NCBI GenBank assembly: GCA_016721435.1
Contig: JADKIC010000007.1
Coordinates: 12,781 to 76,780, forward strand
DNA length: 64,000 nucleotides
Source of the DNA: Bacteroidota bacterium
GTDB lineage: Bacteria > Bacteroidota > Bacteroidia > AKYH767-A > OLB10
Reading direction: 5' to 3'
Positions 9,558 through 18,216 of this stretch are shown here, in pieces; position 1 is the first letter of the stretch, and every line of letters begins with the position of its first letter. The notes beneath the pieces were generated by a model. The model searched no databases. It was given only the letters and a program-made list of their open reading frames with translations, and was not told the origin of the DNA. A program made the position numbers and the translations under genes.

Positions 9558-10661
9558 TCAATTTGTTTCATAGAAATTGTTGTTTATTGCACTATAGAAC
9601 ACTCGTATGCCTTTTTCTTTTACTACATATCTTATTCTATTTAATAATTTTCTAGCTATTCTTATTATGGCCTTATTGGGTTCCATTCGCCTACATAATT
9701 CATTATAACTTTTTATTAACGCAGGATCATACCTTGCCGCTACCCACGCGCTCTCTATTATTGCGCTTCGCAAAATACTGTGGCCCCGTGATGTGATTTC
9801 TCCCACAACCTCCTTTTCTCCACTTGAATGTGTTGATGGTATTAGCCCTATAAAACCACATAGTGCATCAAAATTTTTAAATCGATTTATGTCTTCCAAC
9901 TCCGTCAATATCATCATTGCCGTTAATAAGCCTATACCCGGCACACTTCTTAATAGCTGTACGTTACTTCTATATCTTTCTGTTTTTGATAACTCATTTA
10001 TATGTCTTGTTGTTTGCAAAACAGAGGCTCTTAAGTTCTTACTGGATAAAACAATACTCTCAAGTGCCTGCTTGCCACTCAATTCTTCCATTTCAATGCC
10101 CTCTAGCCAATTAACAAATTGATTTGACCAGCTTGTAGTCGACTTACTGTACCTTTCTGGTAATTTAATACCGTGGAAATGAAGAAATGATTTCACCCGG
10201 TTTTTATTCCTCGTCAAATCTTTAACTAATGCAGATCGCGTGCGTACCAAACTTCTATCTTCAAGCGTTTTTAACATAGGAACATATATTGGTGTTAAAT
10301 TCCCATTCCTTAATTCTCTGGCTATTTTCCGACTATCGCGAGCATCTTCCTTCTGAACTTTTTCTTTATGGGTTGTCGGTATATCCGCAGCATTAACTAC
10401 TATAGAATTTATTCCTAAAGATTTTAACCGGTTATGAATCCAGTAACCACAAAATCCCGCCTCGTAGGCTGAATGATAAGTTCCACCAGGGAAATTTCTA
10501 TCCAAGTAATCATATAACAAATTTGGATTTGGCTCCTGAGAAAATGTCTTATGGGTCAATTTTTCGGTCATTATCGTTACTTTCCAACTCTTTATATGTA
10601 CATCAAAACCTACATAAATGTTTTGTCCTTTGAAATCCAATATGTTATTTTGTGCTTGCAT
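9558..10661 (-). CDS. IS110 family transposase
   Basis: The 367-residue protein has the two-domain plan of IS110 recombinases. The N-terminal RuvC-like DEDD domain shows 'YVGFDVH' (Asp20), 'YEAGFCG' (Glu67) and 'KEDARDSRKIA' (Asp106/Asp109). The C-terminal Tnp_20-type domain has the helix-hairpin-helix-like 'RSVPGIGLLTAMMILTEL', then 'GLIPSTHSSGEKE', where the catalytic serine is expected, and 'SRGHSILRSAIIESAW'. The enzyme joins element and target without flanking inverted repeats, guided by an RNA from the element's own non-coding end. It is the only large intact gene in the first 11 kb, which suggests recent insertion or better local sequence. The start is the ATG before 'QAQNNIL'. Confidence 0.93.
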   Translation of the reverse strand: MQAQNNILDFKGQNIYVGFDVHIKSWKVTIMTEKLTHKTFSQEPNPNLLYDYLDRNFPGGTYHSAYEAGFCGYWIHNRLKSLGINSIVVNAADIPTTHKEKVQKEDARDSRKIARELRNGNLTPIYVPMLKTLEDRSLVRTRSALVKDLTRNKNRVKSFLHFHGIKLPERYSKSTTSWSNQFVNWLEGIEMEELSGKQALESIVLSSKNLRASVLQTTRHINELSKTERYRSNVQLLRSVPGIGLLTAMMILTELEDINRFKNFDALCGFIGLIPSTHSSGEKEVVGEITSRGHSILRSAIIESAWVAARYDPALIKSYNELCRRMEPNKAIIRIARKLLNRIRYVVKEKGIRVFYSAINNNFYETN

Positions 10662-10682
10662 AAGTTTCGGTTTATTAATTGG

Positions 10683-10698
10683 TTAGTTTGCAAACTAA
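10683..10698. repeat. 16-bp perfect palindrome in the IS 5' end
   Basis: TTAGTTTGCAAACTAA is its own reverse complement. It lies 22 bp upstream of the transposase start codon, inside the short 5' non-coding end. It could be an operator, a promoter-embedded hairpin or a recombinase contact site. The role is not known from sequence. Confidence 0.6.
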
Positions 10699-10808
10699 AA
10701 CTAATAACATTCTGGAACTTATGCTTTACAAACATACGGCCTTCAGGGTTGGAGGGCTGGACGTGGCTTGTAACCCCGGGTTACACCCGGGGTTACTCCT
10801 ATTGAACG

Positions 10809-11380
10809 CCTTCAGCGTTCTGCATGAAAGAAAATCTATACCACTGGATATGACGTATATCCCTTCACCCGGGGTTACTCCTGTTGAAGGCCTTCAGCGT
10901 TCTCAATGAAAGAAAATCTATACCGCTGGATATGACGTATATCCCTTCACCCGGAGTTACTCCTGTTGAAGGCCTTCAGCGTTCTCTATGAAAGAAAATC
11001 TATACCACTGGATATGACGTATATCCCTTCACCCGGGGTTACTCCTGTTGAAGGCCTTCAGCGTTCTGCATGAAAGAAAATCTATACATCTGGATGTGAC
11101 ATATATCCCTTCACCCAGGTTACTCCTGTTGAAGGCCTTCAGCGTTCTCATGAAAGAAAATCTATACCTCTGGATATGACGTATATCCCTTCACCCGGGG
11201 TTACTCCTGTTGAAGGCCTTCAGCGTTCTCTATGAAAGAAAATCTATACCACTGGATATGACGTATATCCCTTCACCCGGGGTTACTCCTGTTGAAGGCC
11301 TTCAGCGTTCTGCATGAAAGAAAATCTATACATCTGGATGTGACATATATCCCTTCACCCGGGGTTACTCCTGTTGAACG
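10809..11380. repeat. 82-bp minisatellite, seven tandem units
   Basis: Seven units begin CCTTCAGCGTTC at 10809, 10891, 10973, 11055, 11136, 11217 and 11299; the next (degenerate) start is 11381. Spacing is 82, 82, 82, 81, 81, 82 and 82 bp. Each unit holds AAATCTATAC, GGATRTGAC, ATATATCCC or GTATATCCC, CACCCGGGGTTACTCC, and the junction GAAGGCCTTC. Units 3 and 4 carry the same variant pair as units 6 and 7 (the second of each pair has CATCTGGATGTGACATAT), a sign of block duplication. A partial unit at 10741-10808 joins the IS edge. No open frame crosses it. Confidence 0.9.
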
Positions 11381-11404
11381 CCTTCAGCCTTCTGTATGAT
11401 TTTT

Positions 11405-12199
11405 TCAGTACTCAATTTTAAAATCCATGACTTCGGGTCTTTCAAAATAATCGGAGATGGGGAATTTTAGGGTGACTGTTTTCTTGTCTTCAGAAAGCTT
11501 GGCGTAAGGGTGGTCTACTTTTTTTGCAGGACGAGGCAGATGAACGATGGTTATGGAATAAGCACTACCTAACATGGGCATCATTTGTTTTAGAGTAGAA
11601 TCCTTGGCGGCATATTCTTTAATGGCCGCTACTTTGGCCTTTTTACTGAAAACACCTTTGTCGTGCGTAAGGTCAAAAAATTCACCGCCTTTAAAAGCAT
11701 CATTGGTAGCACCGGGTTTTGGCATCATCGTATTTTGACTTCCTTTCTCGGCAGCTGCATCTCCTTCTCCCTCCGGTTTAATTTTTCTGCCAATGGCTTC
11801 GAGGGCTTTTGGTCCACTGCTGTAAATTTTGCTGAGATCGCCACGGCTTTTAAATGGAAAAGCATAATTCACGAACATTTCCTTTTCTTTCATGTTCATA
11901 TGCATATTGAAACGTCCGTCGTGAAATAATGCTTTTTCCTCAGCAGTAAGGTTCTCTGCTTCATTGATAAAATCTTTAAAAAGAAAACTGCTGTCTTTTA
12001 CTTCATTGTAGTCTTTGTTCTTTGAAAGATTATCCTTCCCTCCCATTTCACTCATCATTTCAATCATACGAAACATATCCATTTTCATGGAATACTCTCC
12101 GCTTCCATCTTCATTGATGGTAAATTCTTCAATGGTATCAAAGCAGGAGGTAAAGAAGAGCAATGTTGAACGTACAATCAGCAGACGTAACTTTTTCAT
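11405..12199 (-). CDS. hypothetical lipoprotein
   Basis: The 264-residue protein starts with KKLRLLIVR, a hydrophobic stretch and a lipobox-like FTSC (Cys19), so it is probably exported and lipid-anchored. The mature part opens with 'IEEFTINEDGSGEYSMKMDMFRM', a pattern I associate with a Bacteroidota family of unknown function, and is rich in Met, Lys and Asp. A low-complexity linker near residues 140-165 has Gly, Ala, Glu and Lys. It lies downstream of kmo on the same strand with a gap of about 65 bp and may be co-transcribed, but no functional link is visible. The 82-bp repeat array abuts its 3' end. Confidence 0.7.
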   Translation of the reverse strand: MKKLRLLIVRSTLLFFTSCFDTIEEFTINEDGSGEYSMKMDMFRMIEMMSEMGGKDNLSKNKDYNEVKDSSFLFKDFINEAENLTAEEKALFHDGRFNMHMNMKEKEMFVNYAFPFKSRGDLSKIYSSGPKALEAIGRKIKPEGEGDAAAEKGSQNTMMPKPGATNDAFKGGEFFDLTHDKGVFSKKAKVAAIKEYAAKDSTLKQMMPMLGSAYSITIVHLPRPAKKVDHPYAKLSEDKKTVTLKFPISDYFERPEVMDFKIEY

Positions 12200-12263
12200 A
12201 GGGCTTTAATTTTCTACTAAATAAATGAATAATTGTATGGTAAGCAAGAAGTGTTCATTAAAT

Positions 12264-13614
12264 TTATCTGGTATCGGCCAGTAAACGCAGCATGATATCC
12301 TCCACTTCTTTCGAGTCCCATTTGTTTTCAATGCCGGGAATATTCATCACTTCCCCCATGATTTTTTCCTGTCGTTGTCCTTCTCTTTAAAGCTTCGCTG
12401 TATCTGATATCAGGAGAGAACGTAACCATAGTATAGAGCGGAATCCATCTTTCAGGATACTTCTCACTGAAGCGGGCTTCAATTTTCTTTTGAAGCAGAA
12501 ACTCAGGATGTCCTACCTTATCTCTCATCTCAATAAAATTGGCAAGGGCGAGGTCGGCGATGGCATCTCCATCCGGCTTACGCAATCTTTCAAAGTGACG
12601 AAATATTTTTGACCAGTCATCACCGTGTTCTTCCATCAACTGATCAAAGACTACACAATCTTCAAATCCGCAATTCATTCCCTGTCCATAAAAAGGAACA
12701 ATGGCATGAGCTGCGTCACCAATCAATAACAATTTGTCCTCAAAACTCCAGGGGAAGCATCGCACGATGGCCAGTGAAGAAGCAGGATTCGCAAAGTAAT
12801 CTTCCTTCAGGGTAGGCATTAACGCTACTGCATCCGGAAACATGCGATTAAAAAAAGCTAACATCTTTTCTTCGGTATCCAACGAGTTGAAAGAATATTC
12901 TCCTTCAAAGGGGAAAAAGAGTGTACAGGTAAACGACTTGTCCATGTTGGGCAATGCGATGAGCATGAAGGTTCCGCGTGGCCAGATATGCAGGGCATCA
13001 GGATCCATGGCAAAGTCGCCATTCGCATTGGGTGGGATCGTGAGTTCTTTATAGCCATGCTCCAAATAGGTTTGTGAATAATTAAAGCGATCGGTATTGA
13101 GCTGCATCTGCAGGCGTCCGGCAGAGAAGGCACCATCCGTAGAGATAATATGATCTGAAGTCACCTCAATCATTTTTCCGGTGGTGAAGTTTTCAAAATG
13201 TGCAGCAGACTTCTTCATATCTACCTGTGTACACCTTTCATTGTAATGAATTTCCACTCCCTCCTTTTCAGCAAGATCCATCAACACACAATTCAAACCA
13301 CCTCTCGACACCGAATAAATCGCCTGTCCTTCCTTACCATAAGGCTGATGGCTGAGTGAACTATCGAGCCCGTGCATGATTCGACCTTTCATGGGTAATG
13401 CCACCTTGCGGATATCTTTATCGACTCCTACTTTTTCGAGTCCTCTCCAACCGCGATCGCTCAGTGCGAGATTGATCGAACGTCCTGCGCTGATTCTATT
13501 GGTACGAAGATCGGGGCGTCGCTCATACATAGTGACCTTATGACCACGTCTCGATAAATAGATGGAGAGCAATGAACCAACGAGGCCTGCTCCTATGAGG
13601 GTAAATTTTTTCAT
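12264..13614 (-). CDS. kmo: kynurenine 3-monooxygenase (3' end frameshifted)
   Basis: This FAD monooxygenase hydroxylates L-kynurenine to 3-hydroxykynurenine with NADPH and O2. The N-terminal dinucleotide fold is 'GAGLVGSLLSIYLSRRGH' followed by 'YERRPDLR'. The second FAD motif is 'GDAAHAIVPFYGQGMNCGFEDC' around residues 300-321. The uninterrupted frame stops at 12328 with an aberrant tail. In another frame, from about 12390, the strand reads 'QEKIMGEVMNIPGIENKWDS' and ends 'LRLLADTR' at a TAA at 12264-12266, a natural family C-terminus. One indel near 12390 therefore breaks the gene as given. kynU is 224 bp upstream in the same direction, so tryptophan catabolism via kynurenine is likely. 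Confidence 0.93.
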
Positions 13615-13838
13615 TCGATAGGATTTACGGGATGAATTTTACAGATAACAAGATTAACAATAAAAAGATTTGCCGACGTCTTCTCTACTACAGATTTATT
13701 ACGATTTATTTCATGGGTACTTTTTCCGGTATTCAGGCACTGTACTTTTTCCACTGATTCGAAGTTTACCTCCTTCCTCCATTGTTACATTCTAATGTTT
13801 GTCGGACCGAACCTGTCTACTGTTTCACCATCCTGCTT
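13615..13838. other. spacer between kynU and kmo
   Basis: The spacer is 224 bp, long for two genes of one pathway. I see no gene, no strong terminator and no clear -7 element, so either co-transcription or separate promoters is possible. Confidence 0.4.
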
Positions 13839-15137
13839 CTACAATGTGGACTTCAGCAATTCACCAAAACGCCAAACATCATAAAACGAATTGTATAACG
13901 GTACCGGAGCTACGCGAATGACTCCTCCTTCTCTTCCTTCCTGATCCGGTTCGCGCCAGTCGGCAATCACTCCGCCTGCAGTCAGTGCATCAAAAACATT
14001 TTTGCCATCTTCCCCCATCTGCAAGGAAAGCTGACATCCCTGTTGTTGTTCATCGAAAGGAGTAATTATACGAATGGCACCGGACTTATTCTTCACGCGC
14101 AGGACCTCCTGAACAACATATTGGAGATAGGCTGTCAATTCCAGACTTTTCCTTGCGAGTCTCTCCATTCCTGCTCTGTCAAAAAGTTCGAGTGAAGCAC
14201 GGAGCGCTGCCATTTCGAGGATGGGTGCATTGCTGAGTTGCCAGCTATCGGCAGTCGGCACCGGAATAAAACGATGGGGCATGGTAAATCTTGTTTCCGG
14301 ATCGTTGCCCCACCAGCCGGCAAAGCGAGGGAGATGCGGATTACGGGTATGGCGTTCATTGATGAAAGCGCCTCCCACAGTTCCCGGACCACCGTTCAGG
14401 TATTTATAGGAGCACCAGGCAGCGAAGTCCACATTCCAGTCATGTAAGGCCAACTTTAAATTCCCGGTGGCATGCGCCAGATCAAAACCGGCATAGGCCT
14501 CCACCTCATGGGCCGCCTCGGTAATGGCCTTCATATTTAACACCTGTCCGGTAAAATAATGTACACCACCCAGCATGACTAACGCTAATGAATCACCGCA
14601 ATCTTCAATGGCTTCAATAATATCTTCATGGCGAAGAATGTCTTCTCCTTTGCGTGGCTGTAGTTCCACCAGTGCGTCAGCAGCATCAAACCCATGCCAT
14701 TCCACCTGAGATTGCAGTGCGTAACGGTCAGAAGGAAATGCGCCACCTTCACAAATGATTTTATAGCGATCGGCAGTAGGGCGATAAAAGGACACCATCA
14801 TCAAATGCAGGTTGACGGTGAGATGATTCATCACCACTACTTCATGCGGTTTTCCTCCTACCAAACGCGCCATACTTTCCCGCAACAACTCATGATAGGC
14901 AAACCAACCTGTATGCTTTTTAAAATGCCCTTCTACTCCCAGTTTTGCCCAGTCGTTCAGTTCTTCATTTACATATACTGCCGTTTTGCGAGGTTGAACT
15001 CCCAGCGAATTGCCACATAAGTAAACCGTATCCTGTCCCTGATGTTGAGGAATGAAAAACTCATTTCGAAAGGAAGCCAACTCATCCTGCTGGTCGCGTG
15101 TCTGTGCCCACTCCGGACTATTCTCAAAGGTAAACAT
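13839..15137 (-). CDS. kynU: kynureninase
   Basis: A PLP enzyme of fold type I that cleaves kynurenine or 3-hydroxykynurenine to anthranilate or 3-hydroxyanthranilate plus alanine. The 432 residues match the usual length. Visible hallmarks are 'YLCGNSLGVQPRKT' near residue 40, 'HLTVNLHLMMVSFYRPT' near residue 105, the cofactor-binding Asp in 'AGFDLAHATGNL', and the Schiff-base lysine in 'WCSYKYLNGGPG' near residue 245. A TAccTTAG word just upstream of the ATG is one mismatch from the Bacteroidota -7 consensus. It precedes kmo on the same strand; the pair supplies 3-hydroxyanthranilate for catabolism or NAD synthesis. Confidence 0.96.
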   Translation of the reverse strand: MFTFENSPEWAQTRDQQDELASFRNEFFIPQHQGQDTVYLCGNSLGVQPRKTAVYVNEELNDWAKLGVEGHFKKHTGWFAYHELLRESMARLVGGKPHEVVVMNHLTVNLHLMMVSFYRPTADRYKIICEGGAFPSDRYALQSQVEWHGFDAADALVELQPRKGEDILRHEDIIEAIEDCGDSLALVMLGGVHYFTGQVLNMKAITEAAHEVEAYAGFDLAHATGNLKLALHDWNVDFAAWCSYKYLNGGPGTVGGAFINERHTRNPHLPRFAGWWGNDPETRFTMPHRFIPVPTADSWQLSNAPILEMAALRASLELFDRAGMERLARKSLELTAYLQYVVQEVLRVKNKSGAIRIITPFDEQQQGCQLSLQMGEDGKNVFDALTAGGVIADWREPDQEGREGGVIRVAPVPLYNSFYDVWRFGELLKSTL

Positions 15138-15204
15138 AACAGCTAAGGTAAATATTATAAGTTTTTAAAGAAAGTGTAAATGGTGAATTGGAGGAATTAA
15201 ACAA

Positions 15205-15233
15205 GGAAGCCCTGCAAATTTTGCAGGGCTCCT
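15205..15233 (-). terminator. hairpin terminator after ctaD
   Basis: AGCCCTGCAAA at 15208-15218 pairs perfectly with TTTGCAGGGCT at 15220-15230; GGA and TCC extend the stem with one mismatch. On the minus strand it is followed by CTTGTTTAATT. It lies 16 bp beyond the ctaD stop and separates the respiratory operon from kynU. Confidence 0.65.
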
Positions 15234-15248
15234 TCATTTATTCAACGC

Positions 15249-17090
15249 TTAATGTTTTAGATCCTCGGGGGTATTGCTTTCAGGAGTTTCTGAGTAAGGA
15301 ACCGTTTGAGGAATGAAGTCATCCGGTGATCCGGGTTTGCCATAATCATAAGGCCAGCGATGTACCACGGGGGTTTCACCGGGCCAGTTACCGTGCAGAT
15401 GCTCAATAGGTGCGGTCCATTCAATGGTATTCGATTTCCATGGATTCTGAACTGATTTCTTTCCTCTCCAGATACTGTAGAAGAAATTAAAGGCGAAGAT
15501 CAATTGCGCCAGACCACCAATGATTGCTGCGATAGAAATCAGGACATTGATATCCATGAAAACACTAAAAGGCTCATAGGCTGTATTGGCATAATAACGA
15601 CGTGGGACACCACCTAAACCGAGGAAATGCATCGGGAAGAAAACGCCATATACTCCGATGATTGTAAACCAGAAATGGATATAGCCCAGTTTCTTATTCA
15701 TCATCCTGCCATACATACGCGGGAACCAGTGATACACTCCTGCAAACATTCCGAAGATGGCCGATGATCCCATTACAATATGGAAGTGAGCTACTACAAA
15801 GTACGTATCGTGGACATTGATGTCAAGGGTTGAATCTCCCAGAATGATTCCCGTTAATCCACCGGTAATAAAGGTGGAAACAAGTCCCATGGCGAACATC
15901 ATTTGCGGCGTAAACTGAATATTCCCTCGCCACAGTGTGGTCAGGTAGTTAAAGACTTTTACAGCGGAGGGTATCGCTACCAGCAATGTCGTAAACACGA
16001 ATACAGATCCAAGGAAAGGATTCATTCCGGTCACAAACATATGGTGACCCCATACGATGAAGGACAAGAATGCGATCACAAGCATTGACGCGATCATCGC
16101 CTTGTAACCGAAGATTGGTTTACGGGCATTTACTGAAATTACCTCTGAGGCAAGACCAAGAGCCGGCAACAATACAATATATACTTCGGGGTGACCGAGG
16201 AACCAGAACAAATGCTGGAAGAGTACCGGAGAACCACCTGAATAATCCAATGGAGCACCATCAATAAAGATATCACTCAGGAAGAAGCTGGTGCCGAAAC
16301 TTCGGTCGAAAATCAGCAGCAATGCAGCTGCCAGTAATACCGGGAAGGACAGTACACCAAGAATTGCAGTAATGAAGAATGCCCAGATCGTCAATGGAAG
16401 ACGGGTCATGGTCATCCCCTTTGTACGCAGGTTTAAAACGGTTGTCACGTAATTGATACCACCCAATAACGAAGAAGCAATGAACAAGGCCATGGAAATA
16501 AGCCAGAGCGTCATTCCCAAACCTGAGCCGGGTATCGCTTGTGGAAGCGCACTTAATGGAGGATACACTGTCCATCCTGCTGAAGCCGGACCTGATTCAA
16601 TAAATATCGAAGCACACATCACTACTGTAGAAACAAAGAAGAACCAAAACGACAAGGCGTTAAGGAAACCGGAGGCCATATCCCGCGCACCCACCTGAAA
16701 TGGGATGAGGAGATTAGAGAAAGTACCGGACAATCCCCCTGTCAACACGAAGAACACCATGATGGTTCCATGTAGTGTTACTAAAGCGAGATAGAAGCCG
16801 GGATCGAGTTTACCATCCTTACCCCAACGGCCGATAATATCTTCGAGGAAGGGGAACTTAGTATCAGGCCAGGCCAATTGCAAACGGAAAATAAGCGACA
16901 TTCCCATTGCCAAAAACGCCATGATAATAGCGGTAATGAGGAATTGCTTGGAAATCATTTTATGATCGGTAGTGAAAATATACTTCGCGAAGAAGTTATT
17001 ACTCTCCTCATGATCGTGATGATGATCATGCCCATGATGCGAATGATCATCGTGGTGCGTTCCCACCGGGCTATGCTGATTCACTTCCAT
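15249..17090 (-). CDS. ctaD: cytochrome c oxidase subunit I
   Basis: The catalytic subunit of an aa3-type haem-copper oxidase, which reduces O2 and pumps protons. The 613 residues carry the low-spin haem region 'LVTLHGTIMVFFVLTGG', the CuB/K-channel helix 'HPEVYIVLLPALG', the 'WGHHMFVTGMNP' histidine pair and 'HDTYFVVAHFHIVMG' with the haem a3 and a ligands. The N-terminus has an unusual run of His and Asp (residues 9-28 are about half His) ahead of the first membrane helix, perhaps a metal-loading tail. ctaC lies 54 bp upstream and the act genes precede it. It is the last gene of the operon, with a terminator hairpin downstream. Confidence 0.97.
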   Translation of the reverse strand: MEVNQHSPVGTHHDDHSHHGHDHHHDHEESNNFFAKYIFTTDHKMISKQFLITAIIMAFLAMGMSLIFRLQLAWPDTKFPFLEDIIGRWGKDGKLDPGFYLALVTLHGTIMVFFVLTGGLSGTFSNLLIPFQVGARDMASGFLNALSFWFFFVSTVVMCASIFIESGPASAGWTVYPPLSALPQAIPGSGLGMTLWLISMALFIASSLLGGINYVTTVLNLRTKGMTMTRLPLTIWAFFITAILGVLSFPVLLAAALLLIFDRSFGTSFFLSDIFIDGAPLDYSGGSPVLFQHLFWFLGHPEVYIVLLPALGLASEVISVNARKPIFGYKAMIASMLVIAFLSFIVWGHHMFVTGMNPFLGSVFVFTTLLVAIPSAVKVFNYLTTLWRGNIQFTPQMMFAMGLVSTFITGGLTGIILGDSTLDINVHDTYFVVAHFHIVMGSSAIFGMFAGVYHWFPRMYGRMMNKKLGYIHFWFTIIGVYGVFFPMHFLGLGGVPRRYYANTAYEPFSVFMDINVLISIAAIIGGLAQLIFAFNFFYSIWRGKKSVQNPWKSNTIEWTAPIEHLHGNWPGETPVVHRWPYDYGKPGSPDDFIPQTVPYSETPESNTPEDLKH

Positions 17091-17144
17091 TGTGTGATTT
17101 TTTTCTTTGTTCTAATTTAGTACTAACACTTTATTTAAAAAAAA

Positions 17145-18176
17145 TTAAATTGAAGCTACCGGACTTTTAACACTGTCTGCCGGAGCAGCAGGAGTTGCCG
17201 GAGTGGCAGCAGCCGGCTCGAATACTTTTTTCTCACCTCTTAACCACTTGGTATATTCATCCTTTTCCAGTACGCGGACACCCATCTTCATGTTATAGTG
17301 AGCCACGCCGCATATTTTATTACACAGCATGATGTACTCAAATTTATCGTCGCCTGTGATCTCTTTCATCTTTGCCGTAGTAACGGTAGGCTTAAAATGG
17401 AAGCGGGTGGTCATGCCCGGCACTGCATTCATCTGCACACGGAAATGCGGTAAATAAACAGAGTGAATGACATCACGTGAGTTGATCACCAGTTCTATTT
17501 CCTGACCTACAGGCATTACAAGCTCTTTAGCAATTTTATCATCCTTGGCAGCTACATCTTCAGAATCTACTCCCAATGGATTTGCATCTGTAATATTTCT
17601 GAAAAAAGAAGCACCCAGCTTATTGTCCTTCCCTGCGTAACGGGTTGTGAAATCAAATTGTTTAGAGTAAACCTGAATTTTAATACCATCTTCCTTTGTT
17701 GCTAAGTCGGTAATTTTATTCCACTCTACCAATCCTGTTACAATCAATCCGGCTAAAACGATCGTTGGAACAATTGTCCAAATGGCTTCCAGCTTATTAT
17801 TATCATGGAAGTAGAAGGATCTTTTGTTACGGTTATATCTGTACTTATAAGCAAACCAGAACAACAGAAACTGTGTGATAAAAAACACGATGATCAGCAC
17901 CGCCCAGTTGAGGTCCATCAGCTCATCTACCTTTACTCCATGTTCTGAAGCAGCAACAGGTAAGGTTAGCGGCAGCCATTTGATAGTGGAGTAGGTCATA
18001 AGGGCCAGACCGAAAATCATAAACAAGAGGAATCCCATTCCATTCCATTTGTTCGATTTATCCTGTTCATCATCCTCATTTTCTCCGGAGAGCTCCGCAG
18101 CCATTTGTGCCACGTTAGCGATGCGTACAAGCACCAGAACACCAAACACGATTGCCAGAGTGAGCAAGAGATTCAT
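17145..18176 (-). CDS. ctaC: cytochrome c oxidase subunit II
   Basis: Carries the CuA centre that accepts electrons from cytochrome c. Three hydrophobic segments sit near residues 1-20, 50-75 and 95-115, followed by a periplasmic cupredoxin domain. The CuA motif is CNKICGVAHYNM near residue 285 (Cys-x3-Cys-x3-His-x2-Met), with a further His in 'VIHSVYLPHFRVQMN'. The 343-residue chain ends in a Pro/Ala-rich tail, with no fused cytochrome c domain, so the oxidase is aa3 rather than caa3. It lies between actF and ctaD, as in Bacteroidota where the oxidase forms a supercomplex with alternative complex III. Confidence 0.95.
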   Translation of the reverse strand: MNLLLTLAIVFGVLVLVRIANVAQMAAELSGENEDDEQDKSNKWNGMGFLLFMIFGLALMTYSTIKWLPLTLPVAASEHGVKVDELMDLNWAVLIIVFFITQFLLFWFAYKYRYNRNKRSFYFHDNNKLEAIWTIVPTIVLAGLIVTGLVEWNKITDLATKEDGIKIQVYSKQFDFTTRYAGKDNKLGASFFRNITDANPLGVDSEDVAAKDDKIAKELVMPVGQEIELVINSRDVIHSVYLPHFRVQMNAVPGMTTRFHFKPTVTTAKMKEITGDDKFEYIMLCNKICGVAHYNMKMGVRVLEKDEYTKWLRGEKKVFEPAAATPATPAAPADSVKSPVASI

Positions 18177-18216
18177 ATCTTTTCTTTAATTATTAATGTA
18201 AGTAGTGCGATTGTTA

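Larger units (their letters stand above)
9486..10740 (-). mobile_element. IS110/IS1111-type insertion sequence, ends only partly resolved
   Basis: The element contains a full-length transposase, a short 5' non-coding end (10662-10736) and a longer 3' non-coding region with a structured stem. The right edge probably lies near 10737, where CGGCCTTCAGG begins and the repeat-array sequence takes over. The left edge is unresolved; it could lie anywhere between 9300 and 9486. A 16-bp perfect palindrome, TTAGTTTGCAAACTAA (10683-10698), sits in the 5' end. No terminal inverted repeats were found, as expected for this family. Confidence 0.6.

Noticed and set aside
10809..11380. Tandem array considered as a CRISPR
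   Set aside because: The whole 82-bp unit is conserved, with no unique spacers and no cas genes nearby.
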